A DNA stretch of 64,000 nucleotides from Sediminimonas qiaohouensis DSM 21189 (GCF_000423645.1 NZ_AUIJ01000005.1:62001-126000), one strand, 5' to 3'. Shown: positions 45,217-54,957, counted from the stretch's first letter. Program-made: numbers and translations. Notes: a model not told the origin generated them from the letters alone.

Positions 45217-46479
45217 TCAGCGGTCCGGATCGGACCAGCGTGCAGGCGGGATCTGGCGCCGCCGTAGCCTTAGCGCAAGACCGATCGCCACACCGACGCC
45301 AATTGCCACGGTCAAATCCGCGACAACCGTCAGGACCATGGTCAACACCAACAACACCCGATCCGATAGCCGCGCCGAGACGTAGCTGCGCCATTTGTGC
45401 GGCTCGCTCATGTTCCACGCCGTCAGCAATAGCAGCGCCGACAGCGCCGGCATCGCCAGGTACCCCGCCAGTGGCGCCGCCGCCACCATGATGGCCAGGA
45501 TCGCCAGTGCATGAACCATGCCCGCCACCGGCGTGCGCCCCCCGGCCTGCACGTTGGTTGCGGTGCGGGCGATGGCCCCGGTCGCGGGCAACCCGCCCAC
45601 AAGGGCCGATCCGATATTGGCGATGCCCTGCGCGATGACCTCGGCGTTGGCGCGGGTGCGCCCGCCCACCATGCGATCGGCAACCATTGCCGACAACAGC
45701 GATTCCACCGCCGCCAGGAACGCGATGATGCAGGCGGATGGCAACAGCTCGATCACCCGCGCCGCGGAAATCTGCGGCAATTGCGGCATCGGCAATCCGC
45801 GCGGCAACGCGCCAAAGCGCGATTGGATCGTGTCCACCGGCAACGCCAACACGACAACCGCCAGCGACCCTACCGCAACCGCCACCACCAGCCCCGGAAA
45901 CCGCGGCGCGATGCGGCGCAGGACCACGATCATCACCAGCGTCGCCAGCCCCACCGCCACCGCGGCCGCGCTCGCCGTATCGCGTGCACCCCACAGGGCT
46001 GGCACCTTTTCCACGAAATCGGCAGGCACCTCGGCCATCGTCAGCCCGGCAAAGGCGGGTATCTGGCTGGTGGCGATGATCACCGCGATCCCGATGGTAA
46101 AGCCGCTGATCACGGCCTCGGGCACATAGCGGATCAGGTTGCCCACCCGCAGCAACCCGCCGATGATAAGGATACCGCCGGCCATGAACGTCGCCAGCAC
46201 CAGGCCATCATACCCATGATCGGCGATCACCCCGTAAACCACGACGATGAACGCCCCCGTGGGCCCGCCGATCTGCACCCGGCTACCCCCCAGAAGCGAT
46301 ATCAGGAACCCCGCCACGATCGCCGTGATCAGGCCCGTTTCCGGCGGCGCCCCCGATGCGATCGCGATCGCAAGGCTGAGCGGTAGGGCAACCATCGCAA
46401 CCGAGACACCAGCCAGCAAATCGGCCATGAACAAGGCACGTGAATACGACTGCATCGTCGTCAGGATCTTGGGACGCAT
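45217..46479 (-). CDS. SulP-family anion transporter lacking a STAS domain
   Basis: 420 residues and about twelve membrane helices. SulP features are LLAGVSVAMVALPLSLAIAI, GGSRVQIGGPTGAFIVVVYG, AVISGFTIGIAVIIATSQIP, the ESLLSAMVADRM segment, and GGLPATGAIARTATNVQAGG. The protein ends with RRRQIPPARWSDPDR right after the last helix, so the cytoplasmic STAS domain of most SulP proteins is absent. It likely carries sulfate, bicarbonate or another dicarboxylate-size anion. It is 37 bases upstream of the M3 peptidase gene, same strand. Confidence 0.9.
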   Translation of the reverse strand: MRPKILTTMQSYSRALFMADLLAGVSVAMVALPLSLAIAIASGAPPETGLITAIVAGFLISLLGGSRVQIGGPTGAFIVVVYGVIADHGYDGLVLATFMAGGILIIGGLLRVGNLIRYVPEAVISGFTIGIAVIIATSQIPAFAGLTMAEVPADFVEKVPALWGARDTASAAAVAVGLATLVMIVVLRRIAPRFPGLVVAVAVGSLAVVVLALPVDTIQSRFGALPRGLPMPQLPQISAARVIELLPSACIIAFLAAVESLLSAMVADRMVGGRTRANAEVIAQGIANIGSALVGGLPATGAIARTATNVQAGGRTPVAGMVHALAILAIMVAAAPLAGYLAMPALSALLLLTAWNMSEPHKWRSYVSARLSDRVLLVLTMVLTVVADLTVAIGVGVAIGLALRLRRRQIPPARWSDPDR

Positions 46480-46560
46480 CGGGGTAATCCTGTTGTCGGG
46501 GTGGCTATGCGTTACTCCCCCGGCGCGGATTGTTCAAGCAGGCCGCCCCGCCGCCGCCCG

Positions 46561-47025
46561 TCACAAGCGCGCGGCGCGCTCCTGCAATTCGCGGGCGTAA
46601 TCCGCAACGCGTTCGCGAAACCTCTTGTTCAGCTTGGTCCGCGCCATCTTGAGAGACTGCACCAGCAACCGCGCCGATAGCGTCGTCGGCTTCAGGTTCG
46701 CCACGACGCTCAGGCGCGTTTGCTGCCGCGACAGCGCCACCAGCTCGATCTTCATCTCGCTTTGCAGGCCCTGCAACTGTGAATGCATGGTGATCTCGTT
46801 CGGCGGATCATACGATGGCACGAAAATATCTACCTCGCGCTGCTTGCCGCGCATGTTGAACTTGGCATGCCACGATGCCCCGATGCCCGGCTTGCTCAGG
46901 GTATCGGTGCGCTGCACTTCGACCCCGCGGCGCATCGCCGCGCGTTCGATCATCTCGAAATCCGCAAGTGTGTCGAAAACCTTGCCGATGGGGGCGTCAA
47001 CGTCTTCCTTTGTCGAAAACTTCAT
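46561..47025 (-). CDS. SRPBCC-family (START-like) protein
   Basis: 154 residues starting MKFSTKEDVDAPIGKVFDTLADF, the typical first strand and helix of a polyketide cyclase/SRPBCC fold. Further strands ASWHAKFNMRGKQREVDIFV and MHSQLQGLQSEMKIELVAL and a long C-terminal helix (LLVQSLKMARTKLNKRFRERV) complete the cavity. The ligand is unknown. It is a single gene between the SulP and nudC genes on the same strand. Confidence 0.82.
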   Translation of the reverse strand: MKFSTKEDVDAPIGKVFDTLADFEMIERAAMRRGVEVQRTDTLSKPGIGASWHAKFNMRGKQREVDIFVPSYDPPNEITMHSQLQGLQSEMKIELVALSRQQTRLSVVANLKPTTLSARLLVQSLKMARTKLNKRFRERVADYARELQERAARL

Positions 47026-47072
47026 ATAAATGCCTGTAATTCCTGGGTCGGCCTGCGGGGCGCAGTCTCACC

Positions 47073-48044
47073 TCAATCCAATTTGTCCGCAAGCCAATTG
47101 CGCAGAATAAAATGTGCAATTGCACCCTTTCGCGCCGGGGCCAGAACCGGATGGCGGCCGGCAAAGGCCTCCATCATCTGCTCGCGCGTGACCCACATCG
47201 CGTCGTCCAACTCGACCGGGTCGATGCGCAGGTCGGTCTGCCGCGCCTCGCCCCGGCATCCGAACATCAGGGACGATGGGAACGGCCACGGCTGGCTGGC
47301 CAGGTACTCGACCCGGCCCACCTCCACGCCCGCCTCTTCCATCACCTCGCGGCGCACCGCCGCCTCGATGGTCTCGCCCGGCTCGACGAACCCGGCCAGC
47401 AGCGAATACATACCCTCGGGCCAGCCATGCGAGCGCCCCACCAGGACCGAGTTGCCATGCGTGATCAACATGATGACAACCGGATCGGTGCGCGGGAAAT
47501 GGTGCGCCCCGCACGATGGGCACACCCGCTGCCAGCCGCCCTGATCCGGCACGCTTTGGGCGGCGCAGATGGCGCAATACCGGTGCGTCCGGTGCCACCC
47601 GAACAGCGCGCGCGCCGTCGCGGCCAGTTCCGCGTCGCGCGGCTGCAAGTGCGACATTACGCTGCGCAGCTCGGTAAATACCTGCTCCGGCGGCAGGCCG
47701 GGATGCGATTGCCGCGTGGTGTCGCGAAATCCGTCTCCCGGCACCTCCTGCCCCGTGGGCGGCTGCCAGCTTGAGATATCCTGCGCGAATACCGGCGCGT
47801 CCCCCTCCAGGCCCAACAGCACAGGCGCGCCCTCTGCCTCGGCCAGAACCGGGTGATCCATCGGCAGGCGTACCAGCCCCTGGTCGGGGCCGCCCCCGCG
47901 CATGAGCGGCTTGCCCCGCCACAGCAGGATCGCACGCGCCGCCCGGTCGCGCGCGGCCCGCGCCAATGCATCCGCGTCGCCGCGCAATTCCGCCGCACGG
48001 TTCAGGGCCGATCCACCGAATGTCACCGTTTCCGCCAAGCGCAT
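47073..48044 (-). CDS. nudC: NAD+ diphosphatase NudC
   Basis: 323 residues. N-terminal domain, a zinc ribbon (YCAICAAQ and CPSCGAHHFPR), then the Nudix box GFVEPGETIEAAVRREVMEEAGV (quoted for its G-x5-E-x7-REVMEEAG pattern). The NudC-specific motif SQPWPFPSSLM follows. It cleaves NADH/NAD+ and removes NAD caps from RNA. GGAGGCGGTGCA precedes the ATG at 48044. Upstream in-frame sequence is not needed. Confidence 0.93.
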   Translation of the reverse strand: MRLAETVTFGGSALNRAAELRGDADALARAARDRAARAILLWRGKPLMRGGGPDQGLVRLPMDHPVLAEAEGAPVLLGLEGDAPVFAQDISSWQPPTGQEVPGDGFRDTTRQSHPGLPPEQVFTELRSVMSHLQPRDAELAATARALFGWHRTHRYCAICAAQSVPDQGGWQRVCPSCGAHHFPRTDPVVIMLITHGNSVLVGRSHGWPEGMYSLLAGFVEPGETIEAAVRREVMEEAGVEVGRVEYLASQPWPFPSSLMFGCRGEARQTDLRIDPVELDDAMWVTREQMMEAFAGRHPVLAPARKGAIAHFILRNWLADKLD

Positions 48045-48215
48045 TGCACCGCCTCCTGTGCCGCTTGCCGCGGCGCTCAAGTTTTTTTCTCCGTATGACA
48101 CAAATCATTGTGGCACCAGCCAAAGGCCGCTACCACCTGTATTAACGCCCCGGCGCAGAAATTCCGGTTCCAGTGCTCGTCTGTTCCCTTCCCGCCACTT
48201 GGAAACCCGCCAAAC

Positions 48216-50093
48216 GTGTCCGCACCAGCGTCATCCGATATGCTCCAATCCGACGATACCCTCCACCTGCGCCTGTTGCAGACCACCGACCTGCACATGC
48301 GCCTGCTGTCCTATGACTACTTCGCCGACAGACCCGCGCCGCAGGGGGGCCTGGCGCGGCTGGCCCCGCTGATCACCGAGGCCCGCGCCGAGGCCGCGAA
48401 TTGCCTCCTGCTCGACAATGGCGACTTTTTGCAAGGCACCCCGATGGGCGATTTGTTCGCCGATCCCGACGTGATCGACAGCACCGGCATCCACCCCATG
48501 ATCGCGGCCATGAACGCGCTTGGCTTTGATGCCGCGACCCTTGGCAATCACGAGTTCAACTACGGCCTGCCCACCCTTGACCGGGCGCTGCGCGATGCGG
48601 CGTTTCCCGTGGTTGCGGGCAATATCACCCGCCCCGGCGGCCCGTCCCTGCCGCCGTGGATGATCCTGCCGCTTACCGCGACAGACACCACCGGCCGGCC
48701 CCATACCCTGCGCATCGGCCTGATCGGGCTGGCCCCGCCGCAGATAACGGCGTGGGACCGCGCGATGCTGAACGGCGCGATCCGCATGCAGGGCATTTGC
48801 GACGCCGCTCGCGCCCACATCCCCACCATGCGCGCGCAGGGCGCCGACCTGATCATCGCGCTGGCCCATACCGGCATCGGCGACGCGCGGGACCGGCCCG
48901 ATCTGGAAAACGCCGCCGTGCCCCTCGCCGCGATCGACGGGATCGACGCGATCCTGTGCGGCCACCAACACCAAACGTTCCCCGGCCCCCGGTTCCAGGG
49001 GCTCGACCATGTCGATACCCGGACAAGCACGATCCACGGCAAACCGGCGATGATGCCGGGGTTCTGGGGCTCGCACCTTGGGGTGATGGACCTGACCTTG
49101 CGGCGCGGCGCGGACGGCGCATGGCGCATCGGCGATCACACCGTCGCCCTGCGCACCGCCCCCGATGCGGCGCACGGCACCGTGCCCGACGACCCCACCG
49201 TGCAGCGCGCAGTTTCCGCCGCGCACAGCGCCACCCTGACACATATCCGGCAGCCCGTCGGCCACACCACCGCACCGCTCCATAGCTACTTCACCCTGAT
49301 CGCCGATGATGCCGCCGTGCAACTGGTCGCCGAGGCACAGCGCGCCCGCACTGCCGAGCTGTTGCAAGGCAGGCCGCATGCCGATCTGCCTCTCCTCTCC
49401 GCCGCCGCCCCCTTCAAGGTCGGCGGTCAGGCCGGCCCCGATTTCTATAGCGACGTGCCCGCCGGCCCCCTGTCGCGCCGCAACCTGGCCGATCTTTACC
49501 TCTTTCCCAACACCTTGCAGGCGGTCGAGGTAACCGGCGCGCAGCTGCATGATTGGCTGGAACGCGCCGCCGGCCTTTATTGCCAGATCACGCCGGGCCG
49601 CCCGGATCAGACCCTGCGCAACCCCGATTTCCCCGCCTACAACTTCGACGTGATCTGCGGCCTGCGCTACCGGATCGACCTGTCGCAGCCGCCGCGCTTT
49701 GCCATTGACGGAACCCTGCCCGATCCCGCCGTTCACCGGGTCACCGACATCACGCACGACGGCCGCGCGATCCGCCCCGACGACCGCTTCGTCGTCGCCA
49801 CCAACAGCTACCGCATCGGCAGCAGCCTGATGGCGCCCCTCGGCCAGTTGCCCGTCGCCCTGGACACGCGCGAGAGGATCCGCGACGTGCTTTTGCGCCA
49901 CATCGCCCGCACCGGCACGATCACGCCGCCGCGCCGCCCGGTTTGGCGTTTTGCCGCGATGCCGCCCGGCACATCGGCGCTATTCGACACCGGCCCCGGC
50001 GCCGCCGCCTACCTCGATGGGCCGCACCTGCCCCCGCTGGAACGCCTCGGCCCCACGCCGCAGGGGTTCATGCGCCTGCGCCTGCACTTGTAA
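48216..50093 (+). CDS. 5'-nucleotidase / 2',3'-cyclic-nucleotide phosphodiesterase (CpdB family)
   Basis: 625 residues. Metallophosphatase motifs are TTDLHMRLLSYDY, LLDNGDFLQGTPMGD, LGNHEFNYGLPTLDR, ALAHTGIGD and CGHQHQTFPGP. The C-terminal nucleotide-binding domain includes GGQAGPDFYSDVPAGPLSRR, LYLFPNTLQAVEVTG and YNFDVICGLRYRIDLS. Oddly, I see no signal peptide, though relatives act in the periplasm. Start uncertain: GTG at 48216 with TTGGAAA upstream, ATG at 48240, or an ATG at 48108 that adds unlikely sequence. It is divergent from nudC. Confidence 0.9.
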   Translation: MSAPASSDMLQSDDTLHLRLLQTTDLHMRLLSYDYFADRPAPQGGLARLAPLITEARAEAANCLLLDNGDFLQGTPMGDLFADPDVIDSTGIHPMIAAMNALGFDAATLGNHEFNYGLPTLDRALRDAAFPVVAGNITRPGGPSLPPWMILPLTATDTTGRPHTLRIGLIGLAPPQITAWDRAMLNGAIRMQGICDAARAHIPTMRAQGADLIIALAHTGIGDARDRPDLENAAVPLAAIDGIDAILCGHQHQTFPGPRFQGLDHVDTRTSTIHGKPAMMPGFWGSHLGVMDLTLRRGADGAWRIGDHTVALRTAPDAAHGTVPDDPTVQRAVSAAHSATLTHIRQPVGHTTAPLHSYFTLIADDAAVQLVAEAQRARTAELLQGRPHADLPLLSAAAPFKVGGQAGPDFYSDVPAGPLSRRNLADLYLFPNTLQAVEVTGAQLHDWLERAAGLYCQITPGRPDQTLRNPDFPAYNFDVICGLRYRIDLSQPPRFAIDGTLPDPAVHRVTDITHDGRAIRPDDRFVVATNSYRIGSSLMAPLGQLPVALDTRERIRDVLLRHIARTGTITPPRRPVWRFAAMPPGTSALFDTGPGAAAYLDGPHLPPLERLGPTPQGFMRLRLHL

Positions 50094-50105
50094 GCCTTGC
50101 GGCCC

Positions 50106-50134
50106 TTGCGAATCCGTCACTAGGCGCCTATGTA
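50106..50134 (+). promoter_or_regulatory. Promoter of the SRP RNA gene
   Basis: TTGCGA (-35), a 17-base spacer and TATGTA (-10), ending five bases before the RNA's 5' end at 50139. Spacing fits a transcription start at the first base of the RNA. Confidence 0.65.
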
Positions 50135-50138
50135 GTCC

Positions 50139-50238
50139 GGTGAGAGGTTGGCGCGGGCAAGCGCCTCGCCAACCCGGTCAGGTCCGGAAGGAAGCAGCCG
50201 TAACGAGCCCCGCTTGGGTCGTTGTCCAGCCTCTCACC
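50139..50238 (+). ncRNA. ffs: Signal recognition particle 4.5S RNA
   Basis: About 100 nucleotides. The ends GGTGAGAGG and CCTCTCACC pair perfectly. The apical domain has the universal Ffh-binding sequence GGTCAGGTCCGGAAGGAAGC (about 50176-50195) with its GGAA tetraloop and asymmetric loop. TTTT follows the closing stem. It forms the SRP with Ffh (9293-10798). It lies just before dnaX, a common alphaproteobacterial location. Confidence 0.95.
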
Positions 50239-50335
50239 TTTTCCCCCAAACACATGCGCTATCACCCCCCGTTCACGGTGGACGCGCCGAGGCACCCCGC
50301 CTATTGTAGCACCAACAGCGCAAGGCACAGGTCAC

Positions 50336-52114
50336 ATGAGCGAACAGGACAGCACCGCCTATCAGGTACTGGCCCGGAAATACCGGCCCGAAACCTTTGC
50401 CGACCTGGTCGGTCAGGACGCCATGGTGCGCACGCTCAAGAACTCGTTCAAGGCCGACCGCATCGCGCAGGCCTTCATCATGACGGGGATTCGCGGCACC
50501 GGCAAAACCACCACCGCCCGGATCATCGCCAAGGGCATGAACTGCATCGGCCCCGATGGCACCGGCGGCCCCACCACCAGCCCCTGCGGCCAGTGCGAGC
50601 ATTGCACCGCCATCATGGAAGGGCGCCACGTCGACGTGATGGAAATGGACGCCGCCAGTCACACGGGCGTGCAAAACATCCGCGACGCGATCATCGAAAC
50701 CGTCAGCTACCGCGCCGCCAGTGCCCGCTACAAGATCTTCATCATCGACGAGGTGCACATGCTCTCGACCAGCGCGTTCAACGCGCTGCTCAAGACGCTG
50801 GAAGAGCCGCCAGAGCATGTGAAATTCATCTTCGCCACCACCGAGATCCGCAAGGTGCCGGTGACCGTCCTGTCGCGCTGCCAGCGGTTCGATCTGCGTC
50901 GGATCGAACCCGAGGAAATGATCGCCATGCTGCGCCGTATCTCGGATTCCGAGGGCGCCCAGATCACCGATGACGCGCTGGCGCTGATCACCCGCGCCGC
51001 CGAAGGCTCGGCGCGCGATGCCACTTCGCTTCTGGATCAGGCGATCAGCCACGGCGCCGGCGAAACCGGCGCCGATCAGGTGCGCGCCATGCTCGGGCTT
51101 GCCGACCGGGGCCGGGTGCTGGACCTGTTCAACATGATCATGAAAGGCGACGCCGCCGGCGCGTTGTCAGAGCTGGGCGCGCAATATGCCGAAGGCGCCG
51201 ATCCGATGGCGGTGCTGCGCGACCTGGCCGAGATCACCCACTGGATCAGCGTGGTCAAGATCACCCCCGAAGCCGCCGAAGACCCAACCGTTGGCCCCGA
51301 TGAGCGCGCCCGCGGCCGCGACATGGCCGAGGCGCTGCCGATGCGCGTGCTCACGCGCATGTGGCAAATGCTGCTCAAGGCCCTGGACGAGGTCGCACAG
51401 GCCCCCAATTCGATGATGTCCGCCGAAATGGCCGTGATCCGCCTGACCCACGTGGCCGATCTGCCCGGCCCCGAGGAACTTCTGCGCAAGCTGCAAGACA
51501 CGCCGCCCCCCACCCCGCCCGCACAGGGCGGCGGCGCCCCCGGCAACGGCCCGGCGCAGGGCACACCGTCCGCCCCCCACGCGCAGGCCAGCCACGGCAG
51601 CACCCCCGCCCCAACCGGGCAGGGCGGCGGTGGCGGCGCACAGACGGCATTGGCCCCCAACACCGAAGAGGCCCTCGCCCACTACGCCCGCTTCGATCAG
51701 GTGGTCGACCTCATCCGCGCACAGCGCGATATGAAACTGCTGGTCGAGGTCGAAACCGGCGTACGCCTCGCCGCCTACCGCCCCGGCCGGATCGAATTCG
51801 AACCGGCGGAAAACGCCCCCGCAGACCTGGCACAACGCCTCGGCGCCAGCCTCCAACGTTGGACCGGCACCCGTTGGGCCGTGACCCTCGTCAACGAGGG
51901 CGGCGCCCCCACCATCGCCGAAACCCGCGAGGCCGCCCAGGACAGCCTGCGCGCCGAAGCCGCCGCACACCCGATGGTGCAAGCGGTCCTACACACCTTC
52001 CCCGGAGCAAAGATAACAGAGATCCGCAGCCATCAGGACCTCGCCGCCGAAGCGCAGGCCGAGGCCCTGCCCGAGGTCGAGGATGAATGGGACCCGTTCG
52101 AGGAAGACGACTGA
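50336..52114 (+). CDS. dnaX: DNA polymerase III subunit tau/gamma
   Basis: 592 residues, clamp-loader ATPase. It starts MSEQDSTAYQVLARKYRPE. Domain I has Walker A GIRGTGKTTTARI, a zinc module with CGQCEHC, the Walker B DEVHMLS and sensor 1 FIFATTEIRKVPVTVLSRCQ. Domain III follows, then a Pro/Gly/Ala-rich linker, and a C-terminal tau-like domain (HYARFDQVVDLIRAQRD and on) ending in the acidic WDPFEEDD. No evident slippery sequence for gamma was found. ATG at 50336 follows AGGTCAC. Confidence 0.96.
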   Translation: MSEQDSTAYQVLARKYRPETFADLVGQDAMVRTLKNSFKADRIAQAFIMTGIRGTGKTTTARIIAKGMNCIGPDGTGGPTTSPCGQCEHCTAIMEGRHVDVMEMDAASHTGVQNIRDAIIETVSYRAASARYKIFIIDEVHMLSTSAFNALLKTLEEPPEHVKFIFATTEIRKVPVTVLSRCQRFDLRRIEPEEMIAMLRRISDSEGAQITDDALALITRAAEGSARDATSLLDQAISHGAGETGADQVRAMLGLADRGRVLDLFNMIMKGDAAGALSELGAQYAEGADPMAVLRDLAEITHWISVVKITPEAAEDPTVGPDERARGRDMAEALPMRVLTRMWQMLLKALDEVAQAPNSMMSAEMAVIRLTHVADLPGPEELLRKLQDTPPPTPPAQGGGAPGNGPAQGTPSAPHAQASHGSTPAPTGQGGGGGAQTALAPNTEEALAHYARFDQVVDLIRAQRDMKLLVEVETGVRLAAYRPGRIEFEPAENAPADLAQRLGASLQRWTGTRWAVTLVNEGGAPTIAETREAAQDSLRAEAAAHPMVQAVLHTFPGAKITEIRSHQDLAAEAQAEALPEVEDEWDPFEEDD

Positions 52115-52185
52115 CCCCCGCGCGCGGCTACCCGTTCCCACACACCCGGCCAGCGCAGCCACCGCACAACCAAGGAGATCACGAC

Positions 52186-52530
52186 ATGTTCAAAGGACTC
52201 GGCCAGATGGGCGATATGGGCAAGATGATGAAAGCCGCCCAGGAAATGCAGGAAAAGATGGCCCAACTGCAGGAAGAAATGAAACAGATGACGGTAACCG
52301 GCGAATCCGGCACCGGCTTGGTCAGCGCCACCTGCACCGTCAAAGGCGAGCTGAAATCGCTGGATATCGACCCCTCGATCTTTTCCGCCGACGACAAGGA
52401 AGTGGTTGAGGACCTGATCCTCGCCGCGATCAAGGACGCTCAGCAAAAAGCCCAAGACAAGGCCCAGGAGGAAATGGGAAAACTGACCGAAGGCATGGGC
52501 CTGCCCAAGGACATGAACCTGCCGTTCTGA
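52186..52530 (+). CDS. YbaB/EbfC nucleoid-associated protein
   Basis: 114 residues. It starts [21 protein letters not shown] and has the two-helix/beta tweezers pattern [33 protein letters not shown] and [20 protein letters not shown]. It binds DNA as a dimer. AAGGAGATCACGAC precedes the ATG. Gene order dnaX-ybaB-recR is the standard bacterial one. A dispersed repeat begins one base after the stop. Confidence 0.95.
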   Translation: MFKGLGQMGDMGKMMKAAQEMQEKMAQLQEEMKQMTVTGESGTGLVSATCTVKGELKSLDIDPSIFSADDKEVVEDLILAAIKDAQQKAQDKAQEEMGKLTEGMGLPKDMNLPF

Positions 52531-52531
52531 T

Positions 52532-52579
52532 CTTCATCTTGCCCTAAATACTCCGGGGGTGTGGGGGCAGCGCCCCCAC
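52532..52579 (+). repeat. Dispersed 3'-region repeat, copy 6, with hairpin
   Basis: CTTCATCTTGCCCTAAATAC then TCCGGGGG and the hairpin GTGGGGGC-AGC-GCCCCCAC (52561-52579), one base after the ybaB stop codon and 27 bases before recR. It matches copy 5 in its 3' half. Confidence 0.78.
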
Positions 52580-52606
52580 CTGACCCCGGTCAACACAGGT
52601 CCGCGC

Positions 52607-53200
52607 ATGAGCTCAAACCGCGACATCGACGCCCTGATCGACATGATGGCCAAGCTGCCCGGCCTCGGGCCGCGCTCGGCCCGGCGTGCGGTGCTGCACC
52701 TGATCCGCAAGCGTGAATTGCGGATGACCCCGCTGGCGGACCTGATGCACACCGTCGCCGCCACCGCTCGCGAATGCGGCAATTGCGGCAATATCGGCAC
52801 CGAAGACATCTGCGATATCTGCACCTCGGAAAAGCGCGCTAACGGCATGATCTGCGTGGTCGAGGATGTCGCCGACCTGTGGGCGATGGAGCGATCCGGC
52901 GTGTTCAAAGGGCGCTATCACGTGCTGGGCGGCACGCTCTCCGCCCTCGATCATGTCGGCCCGGACGAGCTACGAATTCCCCACCTGCTGAACCGCATTG
53001 ATGCCGAGGATGTCACCGAGGTGATCCTGGCCCTCAACGCCACCGTCGATGGCCAGACCACCGCGCATTACATCGCCGATCAGCTTGACGGCCGCGTGCG
53101 CCTGACTTCGCTGGCGCAAGGCGTGCCCATCGGCGGAGAGCTGGATTACCTCGACGACGGCACCATCACCGCCGCCCTGAACGCCCGCAAGACGCTCTGA
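52607..53200 (+). CDS. recR: Recombination protein RecR
   Basis: 197 residues. It has an N-terminal helix-hairpin-helix ([20 protein letters not shown]), a four-Cys zinc finger ([16 protein letters not shown]), a Toprim domain ([28 protein letters not shown]) and the C-terminal [23 protein letters not shown]. It works with RecO/RecF in gap repair. ATG at 52607 is used; the ORF is open back through the repeat hairpin. Confidence 0.95.
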   Translation: MSSNRDIDALIDMMAKLPGLGPRSARRAVLHLIRKRELRMTPLADLMHTVAATARECGNCGNIGTEDICDICTSEKRANGMICVVEDVADLWAMERSGVFKGRYHVLGGTLSALDHVGPDELRIPHLLNRIDAEDVTEVILALNATVDGQTTAHYIADQLDGRVRLTSLAQGVPIGGELDYLDDGTITAALNARKTL

Positions 53201-53228
53201 GGGGCAGCGGCCCGGCGCGCCCCGGCGA

Positions 53229-54002
53229 TCAGGGCTGCTCGTCTTCCTCGTCGTCGTCCTTGTCCGCACCCGACGGCAGGTTGAACAGGCTGTCGGCGTC
53301 GTACTCGGGCGATTCCGTGTCGCCCTCTTCGGTGTCCTCGCCCTCGTCCTCTTTCAGGCTAAAGGTCTCCAGACCCTCGATGGCGGTCGGCATGCGCGGC
53401 GTGTCTTCCATGCTTAGCGACGTTTCCGTCGTCACCAGCTTGCGGCGCTCGTCGTCGTTCATCACCTCGCCGGAGGCGGCCCGCTTGGCCGCCGCCTTCT
53501 GCACCGCCTCGTCCAACTCGGACTGCTTGCACAGGCCCAATGCGACCGGATCGATCGGCTGAATATTGGCGATGTTCCAGTGCGTCCGCTCGCGGATCGA
53601 CTTGATCGTCGGCTTGGTGGTGCCCACCAGGCGGCTGATCTGCGCATCCGTCAGTTCGGGGTGGAACTTGACCAGCCAATAGATCGACGCCGGCCGGTCC
53701 TGCCGCTTCGACAGCGGCGTATAGCGCGGACCGCGGCGCGTGGCCTCGCCCTCGGCCGCCGGGTTGTGCTTCAGCTTCAGCTTGACCAGCGGGTCGGCCT
53801 CGGCTTCCTTGATGTTCTCTGCAGACAACTGGTTGTTCGCGATCGGGTCAAACCCCTTGACCCCGGCGGCCACGTCGCCATCGGCAATCCCCTGGATTTC
53901 CAGCTCGTGCATGCCGGTGAAATCGGCAATCTGCTTGAACGTCAGCGTGGTGTTGTCCACCAGCCAGACGGCGGTCGCCCTTGCCATGATCGGTTTGGCC
54001 AT
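53229..54002 (-). CDS. trcR: Cell-cycle transcriptional regulator TrcR (DUF1013)
   Basis: 257 residues. Opening MAKPIMARATAVWLVDNTTL, then IADFTGMHELEIQGIADGDV and RRGPRYTPLSKRQDRPASIYWL, ISRLVGTTKPTIKSIRERTHW (an HTH-like segment) match DUF1013, conserved in alphaproteobacteria. The C-terminal 60 residues are highly acidic (EDEGEDTEEGDTE; DKDDDEEDEQP). TrcR binds promoters with RNA polymerase in Caulobacter. AAGGAGAGATGAA precedes the ATG at 54002. It is convergent with recR. Confidence 0.9.
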   Translation of the reverse strand: MAKPIMARATAVWLVDNTTLTFKQIADFTGMHELEIQGIADGDVAAGVKGFDPIANNQLSAENIKEAEADPLVKLKLKHNPAAEGEATRRGPRYTPLSKRQDRPASIYWLVKFHPELTDAQISRLVGTTKPTIKSIRERTHWNIANIQPIDPVALGLCKQSELDEAVQKAAAKRAASGEVMNDDERRKLVTTETSLSMEDTPRMPTAIEGLETFSLKEDEGEDTEEGDTESPEYDADSLFNLPSGADKDDDEEDEQP

Positions 54003-54170
54003 TTCATCTCTCCTTGACCCAAATCTCTCCCGATGCCTTGAGCAGGCTGCCCCGCGTGGGGGCCGGTTACCGTTGTCGGGAAACTGGGCGCTATATACGC
54101 ATTCTTGTCGCATAAGAAAAGGGCGAATACGCATTTGCCCCCGGAACGCCGGTATTCGACATCCGGCAAT

Positions 54171-54417
54171 AGGGGGCGGTGATGGCCTGTTACTGCCGTT
54201 CGAAATAACGTCCCGCGCGAATTAGCGGCCGCAGGCCGCCGCGCATCGCCGGGCCGCCCCCCGGCACGGCGATTTGGCTGGGCTAAGCACAACGCTCCAA
54301 GGTTCTTCGGATTCGTCCGGGATAAAGTGCCCCGCACCAGCGAGGGATCGCCGCACCGCGGCCCGGCGATGCGCGGCTTCTCAATTGATCGCCCTATGTC
54401 CGCTCAAGGCCATTCGC
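54171..54417. repeat. Dispersed composite intergenic repeat, copy C (complete)
   Basis: About 247 bases between trcR and the H-NS-like gene (gap 54003-54450). It starts AGGGGGCGGTGATG like copy A. It carries a perfect 20-base inverted repeat, GCCGCGCATCGCCGGGCCGC at 54238 and its complement at 54358, a hairpin GCGGCC-GCA-GGCCGC, and the right module 54373-54417 (42/45 identical to 3021-3065). The remaining part of the gap holds the trcR leader and AT-rich probable promoter sequence. Confidence 0.75.
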
Positions 54418-54450
54418 GCCCCTGGCATCGCCGGACCGCGTGCAAGCAAA

Positions 54451-54762
54451 TCAGATCGCCATGTCTTCTGGCGATTTCCCCTCTTCGATCGCATCCTTGA
54501 ACCATGCGGGCTGCCGCCCCTTTCCGGTCCAGGTCTGGCTCGGGTCATTGGGATTGCGGTATTTGGGCACCGAGGGCTTGCGCGCCTTGCGTCCGCCCGT
54601 CAATTCCGAAAGGGAAAACCCCATTTCGCGCGCCTTTTCATCCAGCGCGGCAAGGGCCTGCTGTTTCTGGCGATCTTCATATGTATTAATGGCTTTGGCC
54701 ACTTTCTTCTTCAAATCTTTTAGCTCTTCCAGTGACAAGCGATCCAAATCAACAGCGTTCAT
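54451..54762 (-). CDS. H-NS-family nucleoid protein (HvrA-like)
   Basis: 103 residues. An N-terminal oligomerisation coiled coil (LDRLSLEELKDLKKKVAKAI, YEDRQKQQALAALDEKAREM) and the C-terminal DNA-binding H-NS motif YRNPNDPSQTWTGKGRQPAWF (quoted for T-W-T-G-K-G-R-x-P-x-W) are clear. In Rhodobacter HvrA acts on light- and oxygen-controlled genes and silences AT-rich DNA. It is followed by repeat copy C. Upstream 54763-54957 is AT-rich and probably contains its promoter. Confidence 0.93.
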   Translation of the reverse strand: MNAVDLDRLSLEELKDLKKKVAKAINTYEDRQKQQALAALDEKAREMGFSLSELTGGRKARKPSVPKYRNPNDPSQTWTGKGRQPAWFKDAIEEGKSPEDMAI

Positions 54763-54957
54763 TTTCGCGTCCTTTGTTTGTGACTACTGCATAACATAAG
54801 ATCACAAACAGGTTTCGGAAACCCTGGCAATAGAATTTTCATTGCCGCAGTTTCGATAAATTGATCTATGGCGTTTTAAAAAACAACCTACTCGCTTGAT
54901 TGAATCTAACTGCGCAACCCTAAGCAGCGAAACCATTTCGGCCTTTTCAATTCGCGA

